Source: CAZOHG01 sp964579725 (lineage in GTDB: Bacteria > Zhuqueibacterota > JdFR-76 > BMS3Abin05). Taken from it: DNA of 34,899 bases. The translations under genes and the position numbers were made by a program. The notes under the pieces are model-generated. The model was not told the DNA's origin and made no database searches. It was given only the letters and a program-made list of their open reading frames with translations. The DNA lies in NCBI GenBank assembly GCA_964579725.1, contig CAZOHG010000038.1, forward strand, positions 1-34,899, written 5' to 3'. Below are positions 25,828-33,575 of this stretch, in pieces. Positions within the stretch are counted from its first letter, which is position 1. Every line of letters begins with the position of its first letter.

Positions 25828-28167
25828 CTATTTTAGTTGTACGGTATCCCGCCAATATCGGACTTTACCGACTCCAGGGGCATCGGGACTGTTGTCAAAG
25901 GCCAGGCCGAATTGATTGGGTGGTTGCGCAAATAGCACCTGATCCCCGTAAATAGCTTTTGTCAAATTAACAGCCGTGTAAGAAAGACGATTCTTTTCCT
26001 TTGTGGCAAAAAAGAAATCCCCGTTGGTTTCAAACTTGCCGTAGCGAATCTTCCCTGAGTCGTACGTGTATTTGGGACGCCGCCAATCCCGAAACATCTC
26101 CAGACGCAAATCCCGTTTGACGCCTACCCAAATGGTCTTTTCCCCGTCTTTAATCCGTACGCACAGCCCTCGACCAAACGGTTGACTCTCGACGTACGCA
26201 ATTTTTTTCACCCAATTCCTCGGGTCTTCCTTTGCCGGATGCGGTAAAAGAACTGTCACAAAAGCCATGTTTTGTCCCAGTTCAAAATGTTGAGATCCGA
26301 CCTGATAAATTGCCTTCTCATTTTGCCAATAGCGGCGCTCCTCTTCAACCCCTTCCATTCGAAAGTGGGTTTTGGGAAAATAAACGAGTAGATGGGTTTT
26401 CATGGGCATTTTTACATTCCGCAGTGAATCGTAGACTGTATCGTACCAATGGGGCCCCTGCGCCAAGATTTTTCGGGTGTGCCACAAATTGACTCCGGTA
26501 AAATATTCCGACGTGCTGGCTTTCAAAATGTCAAAAACGACAAAAAGTTGGGGGCTTTTTACGTACGCAATAACGCGATCCCACTGGTAGCCAAGTTCTG
26601 GGTCCATCAGCCGGGTTCGGCTGTAATCGAAATCCGGCAGCGTCAAAAAATCATATTTTTCCGTTCTCACTTTGCGGTGAGCACCGGAGTTGTGGAGAAA
26701 ATTCAACACATCCTGTGAGGGTACTGGGGCGTGATTTTTGGTACTGTAGCGGAACCCACCCTTTTTCTGTCCCATGAAGATTTTTTCCTGCCGCACACAC
26801 AAGCGATTGTGAAAGTAATCGGCTCGAAACGCCCCAAAGGGCCCGCTGGGCATGTAATTGCGGTACCCCCCGTCGTGCAGAAGAACACTGCCTCCGGCCA
26901 TGAGAAGGGCAATACTGTTTTCGTCCGAATGGCCGTGGGTGGCTTTTTCTTCTTCAATGGGGATGGTGTCCCGAAGGTAATCCCGGAAGATCAAGCCTCC
27001 GCCCCACACATCCCGGTAATCCAACAACAAATAGGTGGAAAAAGGCCGCCAGCCGTTCCGAAAAACGATCTTTTTCCCCACCACATCTTCCATCACTTCC
27101 TCACTCAGATTGCTCGGAACAGCCGGCGAAACGGAATCGGTTCCAAAACGATAGGCATCCAGAAGATAAAAGGCGAGCCCGATATTGGAGATCTTTTCGA
27201 AATCCACAAATCGAGATGCAATGGTTTGGGCCGCCCATTTCATTTGAGGGCTGTGGTACGCCCTGGCAGCAGCCTCAAAAAAGACCAGATACCGGCTCCA
27301 GTTGGAATGCCAGTAGGCATCACCAAAATCGGGAATCATGCCGTCCGGACACATCAGATTCAAATAATAATGGGCGTACATGTACATTTCGGGAAGCTGA
27401 AAGAGTTCCTTCATTTTTCCCTTGGCGTCCGAATAGCCCAGCAAGCTGTACAGCCAGATGGCGTTGTAGTGAGTGGCATCTTCAATTTCCCACGTTCCCC
27501 AATTGTCGAAGCCAATGGCATGTTCAATCATTTTCCAATAGCGAATCCGCGGGGCGTTGGGAACAGCGCGAATTGCCCAGGCTAGGCCCTCTGCCCGCAA
27601 CATGCCGCGGTTCATGGCCCCCCACTCCTGTGTTCGCAGAATGTATTCAACACTTTCGGCAATGATTTTCTCAATCTTTTTTTGCTCGGCACGGGTCAAA
27701 AAGTGCATGCGGCGCAGAGAATCGTAGGCGCGCATGTAGCGCATGGTTGTGAAGAAATCCGGCAAGGCCGGAACGCCCATTTTGTAATCGGCTCGTTTTT
27801 TACGCGCCTCTTCGGGGTAAATTTTTCGAAAATCGCCGTACGTAAGCAGAACCTTTTTGACCCGGTCGGCATAAATTTTCTTACCCTCTTTCTCGTACAA
27901 ATAGGCATCGATGGTAGCCATTTCTAACAATCGAGGCGGTGGACGGTACCCAAAAACATTGTACGGATCGAAATGCGCCCGCCAAGCACCGACCAAGGAA
28001 TCATAATGCGCCCAGGTCCAATCGGCGGATTGGCGAGCAAATTTTAAATATCTGGAAAGAGGAATCGGGTTGGCCGCTTTTACCGGTGCCTGAAGGCTTA
28101 TAATTAGCAGCGCCCCCGCAGTAATCAAAAGGCTTGCTGCCTTTTTTATGTTAAGGCTCATTTTCAT
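25828..28167 (-). CDS. secreted heparinase II/III-like protein (paralog 2)
   Basis: A 779-residue exported protein with a signal peptide (about 1-31). The toroid half shows QEWGAMNR at 180-187 and WEIEDATHYNAIWL at 226-239. The beta half has THGHSDEN at 410-417, and VGKKIVFRNGW precedes it. It shares its full layout and its C-terminal tail with the protein at 13659-15926, so the two are paralogs. They have diverged strongly in the substrate-facing parts (for example FGDAYWHSNWSRYL here against YGDNHGFWDQTSRYL there). A polysaccharide lyase role is inferred from fold and motifs, not proven. Translation starts at an ATG overlapping the stop of the isomerase-like gene (ATGA), without its own Shine-Dalgarno site, so it is probably translationally coupled. 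ATG two codons later is an alternative. Confidence 0.85.
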   Translation of the reverse strand: MKMSLNIKKAASLLITAGALLIISLQAPVKAANPIPLSRYLKFARQSADWTWAHYDSLVGAWRAHFDPYNVFGYRPPPRLLEMATIDAYLYEKEGKKIYADRVKKVLLTYGDFRKIYPEEARKKRADYKMGVPALPDFFTTMRYMRAYDSLRRMHFLTRAEQKKIEKIIAESVEYILRTQEWGAMNRGMLRAEGLAWAIRAVPNAPRIRYWKMIEHAIGFDNWGTWEIEDATHYNAIWLYSLLGYSDAKGKMKELFQLPEMYMYAHYYLNLMCPDGMIPDFGDAYWHSNWSRYLVFFEAAARAYHSPQMKWAAQTIASRFVDFEKISNIGLAFYLLDAYRFGTDSVSPAVPSNLSEEVMEDVVGKKIVFRNGWRPFSTYLLLDYRDVWGGGLIFRDYLRDTIPIEEEKATHGHSDENSIALLMAGGSVLLHDGGYRNYMPSGPFGAFRADYFHNRLCVRQEKIFMGQKKGGFRYSTKNHAPVPSQDVLNFLHNSGAHRKVRTEKYDFLTLPDFDYSRTRLMDPELGYQWDRVIAYVKSPQLFVVFDILKASTSEYFTGVNLWHTRKILAQGPHWYDTVYDSLRNVKMPMKTHLLVYFPKTHFRMEGVEEERRYWQNEKAIYQVGSQHFELGQNMAFVTVLLPHPAKEDPRNWVKKIAYVESQPFGRGLCVRIKDGEKTIWVGVKRDLRLEMFRDWRRPKYTYDSGKIRYGKFETNGDFFFATKEKNRLSYTAVNLTKAIYGDQVLFAQPPNQFGLAFDNSPDAPGVGKVRYWRDTVQLK

Positions 28168-28964
28168 AGTTCATTCAACCAATTCGTTAGAATTTCTGCG
28201 TTTCTTTTTGATTTTTCCAAAAGCGGCTCGCAATGCGTTTCGATGGTAATCTGCTCGACTGTGTGGTCCCGCACAACCGCCGCCACGTGATTTTTGTAGT
28301 CAATATCCCCCTCTCCGATAACCTGACAGACAAACGAGCCGTCCGGTTGCTTCGTGTAGTCTTTGGCATGGAAATTTCCCATAAACTCCCTGATCGCTCG
28401 GTACCCGTTGGGGTAAGGCACCTCACCTGCCCACAACGCGTTGCCGGGATCCCAATTGGCTCGTAAAAAGTCGGAATCGATTGTTTTGAGAATTTTGGCC
28501 GTGTTCACGCCGGTGTCACACCAAAAATTGGGCTCGTTCTCCACAAAAATTCGGAATCCGTTTTTTTGTCCCAAAAGCGCCATTTCACCCAGAAGATTGA
28601 GAGCGTCGTCGTAGTGACTCTCAGGTTCATTTTCCACTTTTTGGATGCCGAAAATAATAATACGCCGGGTTCCAAGGGTTTCCGCCAGCCGAAACGTTTG
28701 GAAGATTTTCTCCGTCATTTCCTGTTTAATCACATCCTTTTCGAGCAAAGTTGCCTTGAAAATCCCCGGAGAAACAGCCGTAATCGTGGCTGATTTTTCT
28801 CGCAGTAGTTTTCGGACCCAATCGATTTCCGCCCGATCGACCAGCGGTACGCGTCCCGTTTGAAGTTCTCGTAGCTCAAACCGAGAAATCCCCCAGCTTA
28901 GGGCGTAGTCCAGCGCTTCATCAAAATTTTTTGAAATTTCATCCGAAACAATGGCCAATTCCAT
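28164..28964 (-). CDS. sugar phosphate isomerase/epimerase-type TIM barrel
   Basis: A 266-residue cytoplasmic protein of the xylose-isomerase-like/AP-endonuclease-2 superfamily. The expected metal ligands are all visible: Glu142 (FVENE), Asp172 (NWDPGN), His199 (NFHAKD) and Glu242 (TIETH). Members isomerise or epimerise keto-sugars, inositols or sugar acids, and some are dehydratases or lyases. GGAG seven bases before the ATG at 28964 supports the start, and that site overlaps the TAG of the UroD-fold gene upstream. Its own stop overlaps the start of the second heparinase-like gene. This tight packing suggests its substrate is a monomer released by that enzyme. Confidence 0.88.
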   Translation of the reverse strand: MELAIVSDEISKNFDEALDYALSWGISRFELRELQTGRVPLVDRAEIDWVRKLLREKSATITAVSPGIFKATLLEKDVIKQEMTEKIFQTFRLAETLGTRRIIIFGIQKVENEPESHYDDALNLLGEMALLGQKNGFRIFVENEPNFWCDTGVNTAKILKTIDSDFLRANWDPGNALWAGEVPYPNGYRAIREFMGNFHAKDYTKQPDGSFVCQVIGEGDIDYKNHVAAVVRDHTVEQITIETHCEPLLEKSKRNAEILTNWLNEL

Positions 28965-28974
28965 AAAAAAACTC

Positions 28975-30063
28975 CTATTTTTGTGGCTCCGGCGGATGGC
29001 AAACCGCCTCCAATGTAGTCAAAATGGTGTCGACCGTTTTTAGTGGAACGTCGGGTTCAATTTCCACATAAAATGACAAACCACCGTTGGGTAGGCGCAA
29101 AGCCTCGTGCGCTGTGTAAATATGCTCTTCGATTTGGGCCCGTGAAGCGAATGGAAAGAGCTGCCGATCTAAATCCTGATTTAAGGCCACTTTACCTACT
29201 GCCATTTCTTTCAGCCCCTCTAACCCGTTGGCTCTGAACTGCGGATTGAGGACGGTCACCCCCACGTCGATTAAATCTGGAATGATCTCCAAAATGTGCC
29301 CGTCTGTGTGCATATAAATGGGAATATTCTTCTCGCGAATCGGGGCGTAAATACGGTCAAACGAAGGTTTCAAATATTTTCGCCACATTTCGGGACTAAT
29401 GGGCAAGGCATTTTGTAATCCCAGATCGTCCCCGAAGTACACCATTTCGGGTTCAAATTCCAAACACTTTTCAACAACGGCTCGATTGTAGGATTCCACC
29501 ATTTCGATTAAATCCCAGAGACGGGGTTCACCGGTGGCCATGTCCATCATTAAATTTTCAAATCCGCGTAAATAATAAAGCCGCATGTACATAAAACCGT
29601 GGGGCAACGGGCCGCAGCCTCCAATTTCACCCCGTTTTTTGGCATCTTCAATCTGTTGTCGGATTTTGTGCCAGTCCCTCGGTCCCAAAATATCGTCCTG
29701 AAGCGGGTCGGGGGGTGTGTAATTTTCAAAATCTTCCCAATTTTCAAGCGGATATGTAACCGGGTAGCTGTCCAACCCGCGTTCTTCGTTATTCCAGACG
29801 GTGCCCCAGCAGTCGGTTTTCTCACCCAATTCATAAAAGGGATCGTCAATTTGGTCGAAATCTCGGGAGCCTTGCTCGTAATGAGGGAAACTCCTGGGGT
29901 GTGCCAGCACAATGTCCTCCAACGCCTCCCGATATTTAATCCAGGTAGAAGGCATAATCGACACCGAGTACGGCGTCCATTCAGGATCGTCAAAATAAAT
30001 GGCTTTCAAATAATTGACGGTCTCTCTGTTTTTCCCTTCATAGGAGATCATGGCTTCCGACAC
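28975..30063 (-). CDS. UroD-fold protein, HTDG type
   Basis: A 362-residue member of the UroD-like superfamily, distinct from the other three in the window. The middle has GGCGPLPHGFMYMRLYYLRG. The metal-region motif YMHTDGHI places HTDG at 252-255, where methyltransferases have HxCG, and VTVLNPQ follows as in HxDG relatives. Its N-terminus lacks the PDRVP opening of the others, and it has an acidic, aromatic insert near 60-130. Start is GTG at 30063; an ATG four codons later is possible, and neither has a clear Shine-Dalgarno site. It lies 21 bases after the GxGYxYP gene and is followed directly by the isomerase-like gene. Its biochemical role is unknown. Confidence 0.82.
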   Translation of the reverse strand: MSEAMISYEGKNRETVNYLKAIYFDDPEWTPYSVSIMPSTWIKYREALEDIVLAHPRSFPHYEQGSRDFDQIDDPFYELGEKTDCWGTVWNNEERGLDSYPVTYPLENWEDFENYTPPDPLQDDILGPRDWHKIRQQIEDAKKRGEIGGCGPLPHGFMYMRLYYLRGFENLMMDMATGEPRLWDLIEMVESYNRAVVEKCLEFEPEMVYFGDDLGLQNALPISPEMWRKYLKPSFDRIYAPIREKNIPIYMHTDGHILEIIPDLIDVGVTVLNPQFRANGLEGLKEMAVGKVALNQDLDRQLFPFASRAQIEEHIYTAHEALRLPNGGLSFYVEIEPDVPLKTVDTILTTLEAVCHPPEPQK

Positions 30064-30084
30064 TTTTTTGAATTCCCGGCCCCA

Positions 30085-32163
30085 CTATTTCCTCAAAAAG
30101 CACGGCTTAAAGGTGGGTTTTTCACCCGCCATTTTCATAAAAATGTCCAACGGAACCAATTCGTAGTCAATCTTGCTTTTCAATTTGCCCAAAATCCGTT
30201 GCACCCGCTTGATGTCGCTGGATTCCCGCACGTGTAGCAAGAGGAAGTAGGGGCGTTTGGCATTAATGGTGCTGAGCTCTGCGATGTCGGCCACGGCCGC
30301 GTCTTCTTTCCGCGTAGGGGACAAATAGTAATCATACGAAATAAAAGGCCGCTTATCCTTAATGGCAAAGGTAAACGCCGGAGCGTACCCGTTCAGGAAT
30401 CCCTGGGCATGGGGCATGTAGCGATAGTAGGCATCCACAACCTGTTTGGTAAGTTCCGTGTTGCCCTCTACGGTAGCTCCCTCCGAATAATCCATGACGT
30501 CAAAATAGTGCAGGTCCAACTGTGCCATTTTTTGATCGGCTTCACGGAGCAGTCCCGATAATAATTTTGGTGGAACGGCTTTTGGGTAGATGTATCCGGG
30601 CCCCGAAAGGGCCCCGATGAAATAATCATTTTTCGTCGCGTCCGTGTAAAAATATTCCAACAGCGCCGAGGGCAAATATTTTTGCAGGCTGATTTCCCAC
30701 GTGTACGGGATTTCGCCCCGCCCCGGTTTTGTCCAGGCCCCCAACCCAATGCCGTCCGATTGTACGCAGGTAATGTACACCTTATTCTCAGGAATGTATT
30801 TTTTACCAGGTACAACATTCTTGTGATTTTTGTACTGAAAGCCCGGGGTGGGCGGAATCATGTGCAAAAAGCTCAGATTGGGGGTTGTATTCAATCCTTC
30901 CACCGCAAAACCGTGGCTGGAAACCAGCGTGACAAATTCTCTTTCCAAATCTTTGGCGTACGAATGCCAACCCATAACCATTGAAAGCGGGTGCATTTCG
31001 CTCAAGATTTTGTCCGCCAGCCCATATTCCAACGTGTCTGTTTTTCGGGTCGACAAATCGGTAAAGAAGGTTTTTTGCGAGATTCCCCAATCCGCCATGC
31101 CCGGTTTCATAATTTTTCCCGCGTCGCCGCCCATCCAGAGCACCAGGTCTTTGTTGCACTGTTTCCAATAGCGATGGTAAGCCCATTTGTAAATTTGGTA
31201 ATCCGTTTGCCCGGTAAACTTCCCTCTGAAATCCGCCACTTTTGTCAGACCTGCTTTTTCAACCAATGGAATCAAGTTTTCATTCACAACGACGGCGTTT
31301 TTCAAGCCCGCTACCGTAAAAGCGACGATCAGAGAAGTGCGAACATTTTGGTCCCACACCACATACCCGTCCACGTATTTTTTAAGCGCTTGCAACGCCT
31401 GTTCCGGTGTCTTGAGCTGTTTAAAGGTAAAATTCATATGGTCTTGTAAGAAATTGTAAATCAGGGGGGTAAACGTGACCGGCCAGTCTTTCGGGTAAAT
31501 AAAATAGAGTCTCGGGGCAGTGCGATTGGCCAATCCCTGAAGACTAATTAAAAACGCCTGCTTGGGCAAATCACCCTTCACTTCCCAATTGCCCGCCAAA
31601 CGCATCATGAAGGCTTCACGGTAGCCTTCTTTTTTCAACACATAAATAATTGGAGGTGCGGCGTCGCGGGTTGAGCGGCTCACCGTGTAGGTCATCACAT
31701 GCGCATCCGAGGTAAGCGCTAAGATGTGCGTCGCCGTCACCTCCGTTCCACCCTGGGAGCTAAGAAGCGGGTAGGTCATTTCCAATCGAAGAGATTTTCC
31801 GTCCTTTTCCCAGAATGCCCGTATTTTCCTAATTTTCCCAACCGCCATGCGGAGTCCCATAAAAACATTGGTGGGAAAAACACGATTTTTGATTTTGATT
31901 TTATTGAGCTTCCCGCCTGTTTTAAGAACCAATGTGTCGGCGAAAAAGCGACGGGTTCCCCATTTTTCAATAAGCGTAACTTTGGGCCCGTTTTGGTGGA
32001 TTTCAAGCGAAAGGTTGCGGTACAGACTAATTTCAGAACTCTTCTTCGGGATCAATTTCCATTTTCCCTCAAAGGCCCGATTGCCTTGTGCGGCTCCCCA
32101 CACGGGCAGCACAAAACTTAATGAAAGCACAACCCCCAGAAGGATCATCCATTTTTTTCGCAT
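30085..32163 (-). CDS. secreted GxGYxYP-family protein with extra N-terminal lipocalin-like domain
   Basis: A 692-residue exported protein (signal peptide about 1-24). Residues about 30-165 resemble a small beta-barrel of lipocalin type, beginning FEGKWKLIPKKS and continuing with repeated strands. The rest fits the GxGYxYP family: SLQGLANRTAPRLYF at 207-221, DGYVVWD near 265-271, and the naming motif GPGYIYP at 521-527, followed by DVMDYSEGA. The family was proposed to be glycoside hydrolases found with polysaccharide-degrading genes, but I know of no activity to assign. GGAG lies five bases before the ATG at 32163. It sits between the Tat-exported PLP enzyme and a UroD-fold gene in the right-hand operon. 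Confidence 0.85.
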   Translation of the reverse strand: MRKKWMILLGVVLSLSFVLPVWGAAQGNRAFEGKWKLIPKKSSEISLYRNLSLEIHQNGPKVTLIEKWGTRRFFADTLVLKTGGKLNKIKIKNRVFPTNVFMGLRMAVGKIRKIRAFWEKDGKSLRLEMTYPLLSSQGGTEVTATHILALTSDAHVMTYTVSRSTRDAAPPIIYVLKKEGYREAFMMRLAGNWEVKGDLPKQAFLISLQGLANRTAPRLYFIYPKDWPVTFTPLIYNFLQDHMNFTFKQLKTPEQALQALKKYVDGYVVWDQNVRTSLIVAFTVAGLKNAVVVNENLIPLVEKAGLTKVADFRGKFTGQTDYQIYKWAYHRYWKQCNKDLVLWMGGDAGKIMKPGMADWGISQKTFFTDLSTRKTDTLEYGLADKILSEMHPLSMVMGWHSYAKDLEREFVTLVSSHGFAVEGLNTTPNLSFLHMIPPTPGFQYKNHKNVVPGKKYIPENKVYITCVQSDGIGLGAWTKPGRGEIPYTWEISLQKYLPSALLEYFYTDATKNDYFIGALSGPGYIYPKAVPPKLLSGLLREADQKMAQLDLHYFDVMDYSEGATVEGNTELTKQVVDAYYRYMPHAQGFLNGYAPAFTFAIKDKRPFISYDYYLSPTRKEDAAVADIAELSTINAKRPYFLLLHVRESSDIKRVQRILGKLKSKIDYELVPLDIFMKMAGEKPTFKPCFLRK

Positions 32164-32204
32164 TTTATCTCCAATCTCCTTTTTCCGTACAAACGGCTTT
32201 CGGT

Positions 32205-32248
32205 AGAACCGCAGGGCTTATTTCTGGCGTTTTTTGCTGGGCGGTTCT
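32205..32248 (-). other. stem-loop between the PLP-enzyme gene and the GxGYxYP gene
   Basis: A perfect 8-bp inverted repeat, AGAACCGC (32205-32212) and GCGGTTCT (32241-32248), encloses 28 bases. On the transcription strand it lies upstream of the PLP-enzyme start region's neighbour: just after the GxGYxYP leader in map order, that is, between the stop of the PLP gene (32253) and the Shine-Dalgarno site of the GxGYxYP gene. No T-tract follows. An mRNA-processing or stability element is possible. Confidence 0.35.
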
Positions 32249-32252
32249 CTTT

Positions 32253-33566
32253 TCATTGTCGTGCCATGTCGTGAACAGCCTCGAGCAGTACATCCACTTC
32301 CTTCTTCTGATTGAAAACGTGGAATGAAACTCGAATCGCATTAATGTGGTGCTCGCCCACTGGTCGGACCCGCAGTTTTCGATTTTTCACCAATTCCGTT
32401 ACCACGTCCCGGTAATTTTTGCCTTCTATCTGAAAGGTTGCGATGGAATTGGATGTCTTGAAGCTTGCGGGTGTCAAAATCCGAACCCCCTTTATGGTAC
32501 GAAGCTCCGATTTAAAATAACCGGCCAGATGGGCACCGTGTTGAGCCACACGCTTCATGCCGATGGTCTCCAGAAAATCCATGGCGGCCCCCAACCCGGC
32601 CACCAACGCAGAATTGCGCGTCCCGTATTCCGTACAGTCGGCCGATTTTCGGTAGGTTAAAATAAGTTTGTCCAAATCGTATTGGTCGTTTGAGTAGGCT
32701 CCCACAAAAGTGGGGACAAAAAACCGACGTGCCTTTTTTGAAATGTACACCAACCCTGTCCCTTTGGGCCCCAACAACCATTTGTGACCGCTCGTCGTGT
32801 AAAAATCGCAGCCGATTTCATGCAGACTAAAGGGAAACATTCCGACGGCCTGAGCTCCGTCCAACGCACAGAAAAGTCCCCGTTTGTGGGCTTCCGCGCA
32901 AATCTCCTTCACCGGAAATTTGTAGCCCAGTGTGCAGGTCACGTGGCTCAACATGATTCCCTTGGTGCGGGTCGTTATTTTATCTAAAAAAAGTTCCATG
33001 TTTTTCCGGGGATCCAGCACGGGGTCAACGAGACGGATGGTTATTCCCAAATCGTTTTTCAGCGCCAGCCACGGTTGAGCGCCGCCCGGGTGCTCGTGGG
33101 TGGTGGTGATGATTTCATCCCCGGCTCGAAAATGCATCCCTTGGGCCACCCCGCGGGCAATCACATTCATGCCTTCTGTGGCGTTTCGGGTAAACGCCAG
33201 CTCCTCTGGATCACAACCCAAAAAAGTCGCGGCGCGCTGCCGAATGTCGTTCAAAACATGGTGTTCCGTCTCGGAAATCTCATTGACTTTCCGCATCATG
33301 GCCAGGGTGGCCTCCAACACGTAGTTGGGCGAAGGGCCAAGTCCCCCGGTGTTAAAATAAATTCGCTCACGGGTCAGGGGAAATTCCTTTCGAACCAACT
33401 CCCAGAAACGGTTGTCTTCGGCGGATTCCCGTTCCTTTTCAAAGGGAAACGGCTCGGGGTGTGCCCACGCCCGTAAAGGACTGAATTCACCCAAAAGAAG
33501 CGGAGCCCCGGAGACAACGGCCCTTAAAAAATGGCGCCGCGTGGATGTATTGATTTTCCTACCCAT
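32253..33566 (-). CDS. Tat-exported aminotransferase class V-fold PLP enzyme
   Basis: A 437-residue fold-type I PLP enzyme with a twin-arginine signal: TRRHFLR at 9-15, then the hydrophobic AVVSGAPLLLG and a possible cleavage after AWA (33-35). Catalytic features are intact: FNTGGLGPSP near 71-80, TRNATEGMN near 126-134, ALDGAQAVGMFP with the pyridine-binding Asp, and SGHKW with Schiff-base Lys262. It resembles isopenicillin N epimerase-like members of class V. Tat export fits a protein folded with its cofactor before transport, and puts it in the periplasm. The ATG at 33566 lies nine bases after the stop of the FAD-enzyme gene and has only a weak GAG-type site. The substrate is unknown. Confidence 0.9.
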   Translation of the reverse strand: MGRKINTSTRRHFLRAVVSGAPLLLGEFSPLRAWAHPEPFPFEKERESAEDNRFWELVRKEFPLTRERIYFNTGGLGPSPNYVLEATLAMMRKVNEISETEHHVLNDIRQRAATFLGCDPEELAFTRNATEGMNVIARGVAQGMHFRAGDEIITTTHEHPGGAQPWLALKNDLGITIRLVDPVLDPRKNMELFLDKITTRTKGIMLSHVTCTLGYKFPVKEICAEAHKRGLFCALDGAQAVGMFPFSLHEIGCDFYTTSGHKWLLGPKGTGLVYISKKARRFFVPTFVGAYSNDQYDLDKLILTYRKSADCTEYGTRNSALVAGLGAAMDFLETIGMKRVAQHGAHLAGYFKSELRTIKGVRILTPASFKTSNSIATFQIEGKNYRDVVTELVKNRKLRVRPVGEHHINAIRVSFHVFNQKKEVDVLLEAVHDMARQ

Positions 33567-33575
33567 TTTTGACTT

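Noticed and set aside
26731..27585. Plus-strand frame of 284 codons opposite the second heparinase-like gene
   Set aside because: Antisense shadow of a gene with strong motifs; composition not protein-like.
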